A stretch of 64,000 bases of DNA from JAVJSD01 sp040219575 (GCA_040219575.1 JAVJSD010000145.1:1-64000), one strand, 5' to 3'. Positions 46,201 to 55,072 are shown, numbered from the stretch's first letter. The notes: generated by a model from the sequence alone, not told the origin. Numbers and translations: made by a program.

Positions 46201-47352
46201 TCAACGGCAATCGTCGAAAGCGGCGGCGAGTTGGTCGAGCAGCGCGTCGTCGTGGGCGTAGCTGAGACTAATGCGGAGCAGGCTTTGGCCCTCGGGCACC
46301 GTCGGTGGGCGGATGGCGGGGACGAAGTAACCTCGCTCGCGCAAATCCGCGGCAAGCTCCAAAGCGCGGCGGGGCGTGCCGACGATCACCGGGATGATCT
46401 GGCTGCAAGAGCGGCCGACTTCCCAACCGGCGGAGCTCAATCGTTCGCGGAGTTTGGCGGCCCGGGCGAGCAACGTGGTGCGTCGCTGCGGTTCGTCGCG
46501 CACGATTCGCAGCGCCGCCAGGCCGGCCGCGCACACCGCCTCCGGAGCGGCCGTCGAGAAAACATACGGTCGGGCCAGGTTCGCCAGCAGATGAACGAGG
46601 TGCGTGCTGCCGGAGACGAATCCGCCCAGCGAGCCGAGCGCCTTGCTGAGCGTGCCGACGCGCACGGGAATCAAGTCTTCCACGCCAAGGTGCTCCGCCG
46701 CCCCGCGGCCGTGCTTCCCGAACACGCCGGTGGCGTGAGCTTCATCGACCACCAGCAACGCTTGATGCCGTTCGGCCAGTTCGGCGAGTTCGCAAAGCGG
46801 CGCCAGATCGCCGTCCATGCTGAACAGGCCGTCGGTGACGATCAGCCGGCGGCGGAAGGGGGCCGCCTGCGCGAGCATGTGCTCGACGTAGTCGACATTG
46901 CCGTGCGGGTAGACCTGCACACGGGCGCCCGACAGCCGGCAGCCGTCGATCAGGCTGGCGTGGTTGTGGGCGTCGCTGAGGATCAGGTCTCCCTTACCGG
47001 CCAGCGCGGCGACGGTTCCCACGTTGGCGGCGAAGCCGGTCGTCATCAGCAGCGCCGCCTCGGCGCCCTCGAACTCGGCCAGCGCCGCTTCAAGTTCGTC
47101 GTGCAGGGGGCCGCGGCCGGTGACCAGTGGACTGGCGCCGCTCCCCCAACCCACGTGATCGAGCGCCTCGGCGACGGCCGTGGTCAGGCGCGGGTCGTGG
47201 GCCAGGTTGAGGTAGTCGTTGGCGCCGAAATTCGCAAGCGTCTTCCCCTCGACGACGATCGCGCCGGCGGCGGTCCGCTGCTGGCGCACCGTCAGATGGC
47301 GGCGCAGCTCCTCAGCTTCGAGGCGGGCGAGTTCTTCTTCGAACCAGTGCAT
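46201..47352 (-). CDS. bioF: 8-amino-7-oxononanoate synthase
   Basis: A 383-residue PLP enzyme of the alpha-oxoamine synthase family. It has the substrate-binding GSGASPLVTG, the VVDEAHATGVFG stretch (Asp203 and His205) and the PLP lysine Lys237 in GTLSKALGS. It condenses pimeloyl-ACP or -CoA with alanine for biotin synthesis. The ATG at MHWFEEELARL fits BioF length; the upstream frame is a coincidence. Neighbours are not biotin genes. A related KBL-type (glycine C-acetyltransferase) activity is less likely but possible. Confidence 0.88.
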   Translation of the reverse strand: MHWFEEELARLEAEELRRHLTVRQQRTAAGAIVVEGKTLANFGANDYLNLAHDPRLTTAVAEALDHVGWGSGASPLVTGRGPLHDELEAALAEFEGAEAALLMTTGFAANVGTVAALAGKGDLILSDAHNHASLIDGCRLSGARVQVYPHGNVDYVEHMLAQAAPFRRRLIVTDGLFSMDGDLAPLCELAELAERHQALLVVDEAHATGVFGKHGRGAAEHLGVEDLIPVRVGTLSKALGSLGGFVSGSTHLVHLLANLARPYVFSTAAPEAVCAAGLAALRIVRDEPQRRTTLLARAAKLRERLSSAGWEVGRSCSQIIPVIVGTPRRALELAADLRERGYFVPAIRPPTVPEGQSLLRISLSYAHDDALLDQLAAAFDDCR

Positions 47353-47392
47353 TGGTGTGGACGGCGATAGAATCGGACGCCAAACGCCGAGG

Positions 47393-47452
47393 CGGGAGTC
47401 GCCAGACTTCCGAGAATGCACGCGGGCTCGGAAGTCTGGCGACTTCCGCTAC
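47393..47452. repeat. palindrome family C
   Basis: Arms at 47393-47413 and 47428-47448 pair at 20 of 21 positions (cgggagtcgccagacttccga against tcggaagtctggcgacttccg), followed by ctacg. It matches 57353-57417 and part of 24165-24202. It lies upstream of bioF. Confidence 0.7.
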
Positions 47453-47496
47453 GGGAAAGGCACATGCCCAGATTGCATTCGACGCGATGCGACGCA

Positions 47497-47551
47497 ATAA
47501 AAAAAGGCCCCTGGAGCTCGTCGCGACCGCGTCGCGCAAGCCACGGGGGCC
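47497..47551 (-). terminator. rho-independent terminator
   Basis: On the minus strand, a GC-rich stem (arms 47506-47514 and 47541-47551, with one bulge) with an inner gtcgcg hairpin is followed by a T-tract TTTTTTTATT. This is the clearest intrinsic terminator in the window. It would end a transcript from the decarboxylase side before bioF. Confidence 0.8.
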
Positions 47552-47917
47552 CTGCACCGCAAACTACCGGCCTGGTCCTACCAGCGGACCCTTGTTCGCC
47601 GTACCTTGGCGACTCATGCCGTTATCGAATCCACGGTGGCGTCCTGTGCAAGTCACGGGGCCGTCCATCGTACGGAGTTGGGCGCCACGGCGCCCTGGCT
47701 CGAGGTGCTGCCGCCTCCTCGACAACAGAAGGCGGCAACGAATCAGGACGAATGCAGCTTGCGTGCCAAGCCGGCCGCCTCGAACCAATTCTTGACCAAA
47801 AGCCGCCCAACCCCGGGAAAAACGCACCACGCTTCCTCGGGCTGCAGGTTGCGTCGCGGTAAGGGATGCAGGGCGGAATTGTAAGAATTACAAACCGACC
47901 AATTCCGCCACGCCGCT
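47552..47917 (-). other. candidate structured RNA upstream of the terminator
   Basis: On the minus strand, this 366-base gene-free region precedes the strong terminator and holds several stable hairpins: 47872-47909 (10-base arms, with an inner ttgtaa/ttacaa hairpin), 47709-47737 (8-base arms) and 47680-47695 (gggcgcc-ac-ggcgccc). It may be an unrecognised ncRNA, a long 3' leader of the decarboxylase transcript, or decayed sequence. tmRNA, RNase P and SRP hallmarks were looked for and not seen. Part of it is also an open frame of uncertain value. Confidence 0.35.
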
Positions 47918-49594
47918 TCACTTCGCGGCGCGGCAAGACTCCAGCCCGCCTTCGCTTTCCAGCACGTCGCGGGCGGCGAGGATGTGATCGACGACGGCGT
48001 GCATCTCGTGTTCGTCGGAGAAGGGCGAGAGTACGTACGACTTGAGGGCCACGATCGGCTCGCCGTAGGCCGTTTGCCGGTAGCAGTCGGTCTGCGAGAT
48101 CGCCACGCCGCGGCCGGCCAGCGCTTCGGCGTGCACGCGCTGATAGATTCGCCGATTGTATTCGTTGTAGGCCAGCAGCAGTTCACGCTGCTCCGGGTCG
48201 GTGCGTTCCTCCTTCGGGGCGCGAAAGGTGTCGACCCCCGGCGGATAGATGCGAAACAGCGTCACCGGCCCCACGTTGTCGCCGTTGAGGACCGTGAATT
48301 CGGGCCGCGACTCGAGGCTTTCCCGCAACACTTCGGCCATCTCGACGATGTGCCCCAGCAGCGTCCGCAGGCCTTGCTTGCCGAACAGCAGCAGGTTGGC
48401 GAGCGCGGCCAAGGGTCCGCCCCCTCCGCGGCTCGTCTCCAATGTGAACTTGCCGGGATGGTACTCGCCCGACTGGAACAGGTAAGGCATCGACTCGCGG
48501 CGGCGCGTGAGCTTGGCCAGGTCGTGCCGGTCGCGAAACAACACCAGCGACGAGATGTACGGCGCGAAGCCGGTCTTGTGGAAGTCGATGCCCAGCGAGT
48601 CGGACAGCGGCAGGTGGCGAATACGGTAGGCGGCTTCGGCCAACGCCCGGATCGTACGGCCGCGGAAGCCGAGCTCGTTTTGCTTGAAGTCGTAATCGTT
48701 GAAGGCGGCCCAGGCCCAACCGATCACGGCGTCGGCGTGGATATGCGGTCGGTAGGGCAATTCGAACTCCTCGACCAGCCGCTCGCGCACCTGGTGGATC
48801 GCCTCCAGGTCGTCGATCCCGAAGGCGTCGGTGGTGCCCATCGTGGCCACGATCGCCGCGATCTTCTTGCCGTCGGCGAGCACACGTCGGGCGGCTTCCT
48901 CCAGGCGATCGATTTGCATCGAGTTGTCGTCGTGCGTGGGGATCAGCACGAGTTGCTCCTCGCCCAGTCCCAGCCAACCCGCCACCGTGTGGGCGCAGTA
49001 GTGGCTCTCATCCGAGCAGAGAATCACCGCCGGCTCGCGCAGTCCGCGCCGCATGCAATCGGGGACCGCCTTCTCCAGGCCGGTCTTCACGCCGTACAGC
49101 ATGCCCGACGTGCCGCCGAAGGTGAATACGCCGGCCGACTCCAGCGGGTCGTAGCCGACGAGATCGGCCGACATCGCCGCGGCGCGGACCTCCGCCTCGG
49201 CCAATCGCCGGCTGGTTTCTTCCGAGCAGAGGTTGGGGTTGTACACCGACGGCAGCAACACGCCGATGATGCTGGCGATCGACGGCAGCGAGACCACGTT
49301 CACCTGGCTGCGGGGGTGCCCCCACATCACCATGCCTTCCAGGTACGAGACGAGATCGGGAATGACGTGCTCCAGCGAGCGCGTGTCGTGCGGCATTCGT
49401 TCCCGCCGCGCCGCGTCCCAATCGAGCTCGACCGGCTTGCCCAGGATGGGCGCGTCTTCCTGCTTGAGCGAGTCGACCTGGTCGAGCGCCCGCGAGATCG
49501 AGAGCACGAAGTATGCGTCGTGGACCGGATCCGACGCCGGTTGCGGAAAGGCCTGCCGGAGCGAGTCCAGAATCTTGCGATACGGTGCGGTCAT
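47918..49594 (-). CDS. PLP-dependent decarboxylase (group II)
   Basis: A 558-residue fold-type I amino-acid decarboxylase of the glutamate/tyrosine decarboxylase family. The ring-stacking His198 is in DESHYC, the cofactor Asp288 in HADAVIG (His286 nearby) and the Schiff-base Lys340 in LGIDFHKTG. The length is slightly above the usual 450-500 because of N- and C-terminal extensions. It may make a polyamine precursor, a beta-alanine or an aromatic amine; the substrate is not fixed. The ATG at MTAPYRKI is well placed. It is divergent from the membrane-protein gene. Confidence 0.85.
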   Translation of the reverse strand: MTAPYRKILDSLRQAFPQPASDPVHDAYFVLSISRALDQVDSLKQEDAPILGKPVELDWDAARRERMPHDTRSLEHVIPDLVSYLEGMVMWGHPRSQVNVVSLPSIASIIGVLLPSVYNPNLCSEETSRRLAEAEVRAAAMSADLVGYDPLESAGVFTFGGTSGMLYGVKTGLEKAVPDCMRRGLREPAVILCSDESHYCAHTVAGWLGLGEEQLVLIPTHDDNSMQIDRLEEAARRVLADGKKIAAIVATMGTTDAFGIDDLEAIHQVRERLVEEFELPYRPHIHADAVIGWAWAAFNDYDFKQNELGFRGRTIRALAEAAYRIRHLPLSDSLGIDFHKTGFAPYISSLVLFRDRHDLAKLTRRRESMPYLFQSGEYHPGKFTLETSRGGGGPLAALANLLLFGKQGLRTLLGHIVEMAEVLRESLESRPEFTVLNGDNVGPVTLFRIYPPGVDTFRAPKEERTDPEQRELLLAYNEYNRRIYQRVHAEALAGRGVAISQTDCYRQTAYGEPIVALKSYVLSPFSDEHEMHAVVDHILAARDVLESEGGLESCRAAK

Positions 49595-49956
49595 GAAGCG
49601 GCGTCACTTCGGCCCGCCGGGCCGACTCCTGCGAGGGACGAAAACGCCAGTGTATCGCACCCTCGTCAACGGCAACAATGCGCTGGGCGAAACGTCCGAA
49701 CCATCGGCAGGCCAAATGCTGGCCCGATCCGCAGGTTTTCGATAGGTTGAGAAATGCGTCGGGCGAAGGCCGCGGCGCACTCCTCGTCCCTCGGGACACG
49801 CTCTTTTCTTTTCGGCTCGTCTTTTCCTTGCGACCGCGGTCTTCCGCTTGCCGTTTCGGCGCACCCGCGAATGCTGTCGCCCCCGCGCGACGGTCGGTTC
49901 CGGGTGCGCATTGGCCGCGGCGCCGCCTGGCCGACTCGCTCTTGGGAGAATGCGCG
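49595..49956. other. divergent intergenic region
   Basis: About 360 bases between the decarboxylase and the membrane-protein gene. The plus-strand frame is open through much of it but is Arg-rich and unrelated to known proteins, so I treat it as non-coding. GGGAGA about 8 bases before 49957 is the likely ribosome-binding site of the plus-strand gene. Confidence 0.45.
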
Positions 49957-51708
49957 ATGCACAGCACGCCCCGCCGTCTCGGAATCGTCCGATTTCTCTA
50001 CACGCAGAATCCGTTCTACCTGCTCAGCACCGGTCTGGTGTTGTATGGACTGCACGTTTCCTTCGGGGCGGAGGGCGTGGGCGATTTCGACCGCTGGGCG
50101 CTGCTGGCGTCGTTGTGCGGCTACACGTTGCTGACGGCGGTGACGGCCGTGCTGGTCATCCGCTTGGGCAAGGTGTGGGACGACGCCCGCTCGCTGCTGC
50201 TGATCCTCTGCCTGCTGTTTCTGGCCGTCTCGACTTGCATGGACGAGTTCTGCAACACGCAGCCCGAGTTGGCGCCGAAACTGGCCGGTTTGGGCTTCCT
50301 CTTCTCGGCGGCGGTCAGCGAGGGCGTGTTGCGGTTCAGCCCGATCCGATTGCCGCTGCTGTTTCGCGCTCCGTACTACTTGATCCTGGGCCTCTTTTTC
50401 GTCTATCCCCTGGCGGTGTCGCCCGAGATCACGCAACTGGGCGAGCCGCCGATTCGCTGGCGGCTGTTGCTGTTTCCCGCGCTGTGTGGATTGGCGTTTC
50501 TGACGCTGACGCCGGCGGCGCGGCGGGGGCCGCGGTACGCCTCGCGAAGCGGCGCGCCTTGGCCCTGGCCGTTGTTTCCGTGGTCGCTGTTCTTCTTCCT
50601 GGCGCTCGGTGTGGGGCTGCGTTCGTTCCTGCTCTGCGTGTCGTTCGACCGCAACCAGGGAATGGACACGATCTTCGGCGGATACTTTCTCACGCCGCTG
50701 CTGCTGGCGCTGGCGGTCGTCGTTGTTGAAATCATGCGCAGGCACGACGAACCGGAAATGCAGGGCGTGGTGATGCTGCTGGCGCCGCTGCTGCTGCCGC
50801 TGTCGGCGCGGTGGTCACGGATTGATTCGGCGTCGGATGCGTTTTATCACGAAGTGACCGGCACGTACGGTTCTCCGCTGTGGCTGACGCTGCTCGCCCT
50901 GGCGGCGTTTTACGCCTACGGCATGCGCCGCCGCGCGCCACTGGCCGAGACCGGACTGACGTTCAGCCTGCTTGCGCTCTGTTTTGTGGGAAGAGAGACC
51001 GACGGCCTGCAGACGCTGGTCGCGCCGCAATGGCTGCCGCTGTTGGCGCTCAGCGGCGTGCAAGCGGCGCTGGCCGCGCGACGCCGCACGACCGGCCGCT
51101 ATCTCGCCGCCTCGCTGTCGCTGGCGGCCGCCGGTTACGTGTTGCTGCGGCAGACGGACTACGCCGAACTCGCCCTGCCGATCGTGGTTCACGGCGTCCT
51201 GCTGGCGATCCTCACGATCGGCGCGACACGCAGCGGAGAGTTGGCCGGTTTTCTCCGCACGATATCCTCGATCGGCATCGCCGGCCTGGCGATCGCCAGT
51301 GTGCTGTGGTCAGGCGAACTGTGGACGAACGGCGATTGGCTCAAGGAACTGCGGCCTGGCCTCGTGGCGTCGAACAGCGAGTCGCTGGCGGCCGAACTCC
51401 AACTGATCTACCTGACCGGCATGGCCCTGTTGGCGCTCGGCTATTGGCGCCTGACGCGCGAACGCTGTGCGCTCGCCGCGGGAGGAGCAAACCTGTGCCT
51501 CGAATACGCGTGCCAGGGCTGGTGGTTGAGCGGGCTGCTGCTGGAGCGCCTGGGACCGCGCGGCTTCGCCACGCTCGCCGCCGGTACGCTCTGTTTCCTG
51601 ATCGCCGCCCTCATCTCCGCCGCCAAAGGCGGCCTACTGGCGGTTCTCTGGAGGAAGACGCGCCGCTACTGGACGACCGCGCTCGCAACACCAAGCGTGC
51701 GGGCGTGA
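49957..51708 (+). CDS. multi-pass membrane protein of unknown function
   Basis: I do not recognise this 583-residue protein. It has about 15 predicted spans, running almost without a soluble domain, with leucine-rich segments such as PYYLILGLFFVYPLAV. The ATG is preceded by GGGAGA at good spacing and starts a natural N-terminus (MHSTPRRLGIVRF). The many spans suggest a transporter or an integral assembly factor. Its 3' end is followed by a heptad-repeat region and then ispD on the other strand. Confidence 0.65.
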   Translation: MHSTPRRLGIVRFLYTQNPFYLLSTGLVLYGLHVSFGAEGVGDFDRWALLASLCGYTLLTAVTAVLVIRLGKVWDDARSLLLILCLLFLAVSTCMDEFCNTQPELAPKLAGLGFLFSAAVSEGVLRFSPIRLPLLFRAPYYLILGLFFVYPLAVSPEITQLGEPPIRWRLLLFPALCGLAFLTLTPAARRGPRYASRSGAPWPWPLFPWSLFFFLALGVGLRSFLLCVSFDRNQGMDTIFGGYFLTPLLLALAVVVVEIMRRHDEPEMQGVVMLLAPLLLPLSARWSRIDSASDAFYHEVTGTYGSPLWLTLLALAAFYAYGMRRRAPLAETGLTFSLLALCFVGRETDGLQTLVAPQWLPLLALSGVQAALAARRRTTGRYLAASLSLAAAGYVLLRQTDYAELALPIVVHGVLLAILTIGATRSGELAGFLRTISSIGIAGLAIASVLWSGELWTNGDWLKELRPGLVASNSESLAAELQLIYLTGMALLALGYWRLTRERCALAAGGANLCLEYACQGWWLSGLLLERLGPRGFATLAAGTLCFLIAALISAAKGGLLAVLWRKTRRYWTTALATPSVRA

Positions 51709-51720
51709 ATGAGGATTTTA

Positions 51721-51873
51721 GATTTCAGATTTCAGATTGTAGGTGCGCAGGTCGACACGAATGGGAACAGATTTTGATCATTCGCGTCGGTCAGCATTCC
51801 TCGGTGGTTTCCGCACCCGTCTTTTCAATCTGAAATCTGCAATCTGCAATCTGAAATCTGCAATCCGAAATCC
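51721..51873. repeat. heptamer repeats forming an inverted repeat
   Basis: gatttcagatttcagattg at 51721-51739 is answered by seven tandem heptamers at 51826-51873 of the forms caatctg, aaatctg, caatccg and aaatcc. The two parts are complementary and could form a stem. They lie between convergent genes, just before the ispD stop codon. Confidence 0.7.
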
Positions 51874-52614
51874 CTACCGCCACATATCATCGCCGGCGAA
51901 CGGATTGCCGGCGCCGAAGATCTTTGGCTTGGGCATCGCTTTCAGCGCGTGCGAGGCGAAGTGCAAGTCTTCCTTGGTGGTGATCTTCAGGTTGATCGGC
52001 GAACCCTGCACCACGGTCACCGGGTGGCCGAACTGCTCGACGAGTTGAGCCTCGTCGGTCGGCTGGCTCTTGCCGCGGCGGGCGTAGGCGTCGATCAGCA
52101 GTTGGCGGCGGAAAACCTGCGGCGTCTGCGCCTCCCACAGCGACTCGCGGGAGACGGTCTCCTTGATCAGATGATCACCGCCGACCCGCTTCAGCGTGCC
52201 GGCGATCGGCACGGCCAGGATCGCGGCGTCGCTCTTTTCCGCCTCGGCGAAGACGCGGTCAATCCACTCGTTGGCCAGGCAAGGTCGGGCCGCATCGTGG
52301 ATGGCGACGAAATCGACGTCGTCGCGGACCTGCGTCAGCGCGCTTTGCACCGAGTCGGCCCGCTCGGCGCCCCCCTCCACAACCTCGATGCCCAGGATCG
52401 CGATATTGCCGCCGAACTTGTCGTAAAAGTACTCGCGATCTTCGGGCGAGATGACGAGGATCGTCTGCTTGACGTCGTCGCGATTCAGGAAGCGGTCGGC
52501 CGCGTGCATCCACACCGGACGGTTATCGAGCGGCGCGAACGGCTTCTTGTAATGCTTGTCGCGAAACCGCTGGCTCTTGCCGGCGGCGGGCAGAATGACG
52601 GCGAAGGAGGACAT
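51874..52614 (-). CDS. ispD: 2-C-methyl-D-erythritol 4-phosphate cytidylyltransferase
   Basis: A 246-residue cytidylyltransferase of the non-mevalonate isoprenoid pathway. It has the nucleotide-binding loop PAAGKSQRF at residues 9-17, the GGAERADSVQSAL segment at 81-93 and the HDAARP motif at 106-111. A helix with ETVSRESLWEAQTPQVF matches the substrate region of IspD. It is slightly longer than typical IspD by a C-terminal tail. A perfect TATAAT lies about 42 bases upstream of its start on the minus strand. Confidence 0.93.
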   Translation of the reverse strand: MSSFAVILPAAGKSQRFRDKHYKKPFAPLDNRPVWMHAADRFLNRDDVKQTILVISPEDREYFYDKFGGNIAILGIEVVEGGAERADSVQSALTQVRDDVDFVAIHDAARPCLANEWIDRVFAEAEKSDAAILAVPIAGTLKRVGGDHLIKETVSRESLWEAQTPQVFRRQLLIDAYARRGKSQPTDEAQLVEQFGHPVTVVQGSPINLKITTKEDLHFASHALKAMPKPKIFGAGNPFAGDDMWR

Positions 52615-52655
52615 GGCGCTCGGTTTGATGTTCGCGGAGTCGGTGCAATACGCTG

Positions 52656-52661
52656 ATTATA
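52656..52661 (-). promoter_or_regulatory. possible -10 box of ispD (TATAAT)
   Basis: A perfect TATAAT on the minus strand, 42 bases before the ispD start. The -35 region 17 bases further up is poor, so the call rests on the -10 match and position. Confidence 0.35.
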
Positions 52662-52679
52662 CCGGGGATGCGCCGCCGC

Positions 52680-52891
52680 AGAAGGTAAAGGGTAAAAGGA
52701 AAAAGGTAAAAGTGGGACAGTCGTGGCCGATGCTGCCAGCATCGCCGAAGCGATCAAGTTTGTGAAGCGAGGGACGCTGTCGGAACGCATCGGTGAAGAT
52801 GCTCATGGCCTTCGCCACTTTTACCTTTTGCCTCTTGCCTTTTGCCCTTTACTTTTTGACTTGTGAAACGCTCCGATGCTGGCAGCATCGG
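52680..52891. repeat. composite repeat with purine and pyrimidine tracts and two palindromes
   Basis: A purine tract of aaggtaaaagg type (52680-52712), a palindrome cgatgct-gcc-agcatcg (52728-52744), a complementary pyrimidine tract of cttttacctttt type (52817-52859) and a palindrome ccgatgct-ggc-agcatcgg (52873-52891). The two tracts can pair with each other and the palindromes belong to family D (21115, 21271). The last palindrome ends one base before the stop codon of the dehydrogenase gene. Confidence 0.65.
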
Positions 52892-53983
52892 CTACGGCGT
52901 CGCGTACTCCAAGATCGTCTTGATTCCTTGCGGGCGGCGATTGGTGAAATGCCACAGCGAGTCTTCCGGCGCGACGCGATCGGTGATCAGGGACGACAGT
53001 TGTACGCGATGCGTGACGGCCAGGCTCGTCAGATCCGAGAGCGCGTCGCGGAAGTCGCGTGGGGCGGCGTTCACGCAGCCGACGTGCACATGATTGCGCA
53101 GCACGCCGTGCCGCATCATCCCAGCTACGTTCAAGTCGCGCGGGCGCGGTTGTCGCGAACTCCCCAGCCAGACCAGCACCCCGCAACTGGCCAAGGCCGA
53201 GGCCGCGCGGACCATCACGGAATCGGCGCCGGTGCATTCCAGGATTAAATCGAAGCCGGTCTGTTCGACATCGTCCGGCTCCAGCGCGCCTTCGGCGTCC
53301 GGCAGGTAGGCGGCGCCCAGGGCGACGGCGAGTTGGGCGCGGAACGAATCGACGTCGTCGCGGCCGAACAGCGTCACCGGCCAGTTGCGCGCCCGGCAGG
53401 CGATCACCGCGGCGAAGCCGATCGGCCCCATGCCGGTGACCAGCACACGGGGAGGCGTCTCGGCGGTCCAAACGGTCTGGCCCAGCCGCGCCTTTTGTAG
53501 CGTGAGCGCTTCGTTGACGCCCTTTTCGGAGACGGCCAGCGGTTCCGCCAGCACGGCGAGATCCGCGATGCCGCCGGGGACGGCGATCAAATGCTCCGGA
53601 CGATCGAGCCACCGTGGCGGAGAGAATCCGTGAGCGACGACGATGCCCCGTTCGGTGTACGCACCAAAGGGGAGCATGTCGACCCGCGCGGTCGGTCTTC
53701 CCTGGGATCGCCGTACAACGGGCACCACAAGATCGCCGGGTGAAACATCGACCACACCGTCGCCCACAGCTTCCACCTCCGCCAGGCATTCGTGGCCAAG
53801 CACGAGGAAGACTTCACCCGCCGGAACCAGCGGCGCGGCGGAGCCGAGAATCTCGCGATCGGTGCCGCAGACGCCTAATTGCAGCGTCCGGCACAGCACC
53901 TCGCCCGCGGCGGGCGTCGGCGGCGAGGGCAATTCGACGAAGCCAGGTTCGGTGGAGCCGGTGAAGGCGGCGATGGCCCGCAT
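52892..53983 (-). CDS. glucose 1-dehydrogenase-type zinc alcohol dehydrogenase
   Basis: A 363-residue medium-chain dehydrogenase. The catalytic zinc Cys39 is in LGVCGTDREI and His64-Glu65 in LGHECLAEV. The NAD(P) loop LVTGMGPIGF is near 180. The pattern resembles archaeal and bacterial glucose 1-dehydrogenases, which oxidise aldoses to lactones. It lacks the structural zinc cysteines of ADH. An upstream in-frame extension starts at a TTG; the ATG at MRAIAAFTGS is the natural start. It could oxidise a sugar released by the hydrolases in this window. Confidence 0.84.
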   Translation of the reverse strand: MRAIAAFTGSTEPGFVELPSPPTPAAGEVLCRTLQLGVCGTDREILGSAAPLVPAGEVFLVLGHECLAEVEAVGDGVVDVSPGDLVVPVVRRSQGRPTARVDMLPFGAYTERGIVVAHGFSPPRWLDRPEHLIAVPGGIADLAVLAEPLAVSEKGVNEALTLQKARLGQTVWTAETPPRVLVTGMGPIGFAAVIACRARNWPVTLFGRDDVDSFRAQLAVALGAAYLPDAEGALEPDDVEQTGFDLILECTGADSVMVRAASALASCGVLVWLGSSRQPRPRDLNVAGMMRHGVLRNHVHVGCVNAAPRDFRDALSDLTSLAVTHRVQLSSLITDRVAPEDSLWHFTNRRPQGIKTILEYATP

Positions 53984-54229
53984 GGTGTCGCCAGATTGCT
54001 GGAGGAGGAAAACGGTGCGCTGGCCGCACCAATGCGCAGGGAAGTTACTCGAATTCTGCCTGCTGAGAGGGCAGGTTTTCAACCGGCCTTGCCGACCTAG
54101 AATGAAGTAGCCTTGCGGCGTCGCGGGCTCAGTGGCAAGATGAGATCGCGTCGCCCACCCCCCTGGTCGTGGTGCGCGCCGCGATTCTCCCTACCCTTCG
54201 CCCTCCCTCGTGCCGGACGGCTTTGAAAC

Positions 54230-54907
54230 ATGTTTCGACGTCACGTCCTGGCGCGCTACCGGCTCTATTCTCGCCGTATTCGGCGGTACATTTTTCACAA
54301 CATCCTGCACGCCGACGACCCGCCGCACAAGCTGGCGCTGGGCATCGCGTTGGCGATGTTTGTAACGTTTACGCCCACCGTCGGACTGCAGATGGTGCTG
54401 GTGTTTTTCCTGGCGTGGTTGCTGCGCGGCAATAAAGTGGTCGGCGTGCCGCTGGTCTGGCTCTCCAATCCAATCACGATCCCCCCCATCTTCTATTTCA
54501 ACTACTGGGTGGGCGCGGTGGTGATGGGGGGAGAATTGAAGGGCTTCGGCTGGTTTGTCGATTCGGTCAAGTTCGCGGAGAGCCAGGCCGCCAATGGGAG
54601 TTGGTGGGGAGAAAGCTGGTGGCTCCGCGTCAGCAGCTACTTCAGCTCCCTGGTGGAGATCGCCGTGCCGCTGTGGTTGGGCAGCATGATCGTCGCCCTG
54701 GCGCTGGCCGCGCCCACATACTATATCTGCTACTGGACGATCTGCTGGTACCGCATGAAGCGTTGGGGACAACTCGTACCTCCCTCGGCGCAACCGCACG
54801 CCGAACAACTGTCGGTGGAGCGACGCCTGTCGAAGGAAGAGTCGAAAGCCGCACCGAACGACGCGGTCGAAACGGCGCCTAGCGCCGAGGCCAACGCCGA
54901 TTCCTGA
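54230..54907 (+). CDS. DUF2062 membrane protein
   Basis: A 225-residue membrane protein matching DUF2062. After a basic N-terminus, FHNILHADDPPHKLALGIALAMFVTFTP and NPITIPPIFYFNYWVG are hallmarks of the family. About three to four spans are predicted, with a polar, charged C-terminus (about 185-225). Function of the family is not established; it often occurs near glycan genes. The ATG at MFRRHVLARY fits the family. Confidence 0.82.
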   Translation: MFRRHVLARYRLYSRRIRRYIFHNILHADDPPHKLALGIALAMFVTFTPTVGLQMVLVFFLAWLLRGNKVVGVPLVWLSNPITIPPIFYFNYWVGAVVMGGELKGFGWFVDSVKFAESQAANGSWWGESWWLRVSSYFSSLVEIAVPLWLGSMIVALALAAPTYYICYWTICWYRMKRWGQLVPPSAQPHAEQLSVERRLSKEESKAAPNDAVETAPSAEANADS

Positions 54908-54981
54908 ACTCCAACGACTCACAATGCCTCGCGGCCCAGCGGGCCATTCTTCTCCGGCCTGCCGCATCGCCGATTGAACTG

Positions 54982-55009
54982 TTGCGGCCCGCAATACGCA
55001 GCCTACAAT
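54982..55009 (+). promoter_or_regulatory. possible sigma-70-type promoter
   Basis: TTGCGG at 54982-54987 and TACAAT at 55004-55009, 16 bases apart, about 65 bases before the symporter start. Both are near-consensus, but planctomycete promoters vary. Confidence 0.4.
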
Positions 55010-55072
55010 AGGGGCCAACCCACCGACGGCCCGCGGGCCGACTTCGCCCCTCTTCCTTGATGGACCCACCCC

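Noticed and set aside
46123..47370. 415-residue plus-strand frame antisense to bioF
   Set aside because: No similarity; BioF motifs with PLP lysine are clear on the minus strand.
47870..47930. tRNA-like stretch on the minus strand (GGCGTGGCGGAATTGG then a hairpin)
   Set aside because: The hairpin has a five-base loop and there is no acceptor stem, T-arm or CCA end in place, so it is only a palindrome.
47984..49750. 588-residue plus-strand frame antisense to the decarboxylase
   Set aside because: Low-quality composition; the decarboxylase has all PLP motifs on the minus strand.
49678..49956. Upstream extension of the multi-pass membrane protein by 93 residues
   Set aside because: The extension is Arg/Ala-rich with no hydrophobic pattern, while a GGGAGA site precedes the ATG at 49957.
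51826..51873. Possible CRISPR-like tandem repeats
   Set aside because: The units are seven bases without spacers, so it is simple repetitive DNA, not a CRISPR array.
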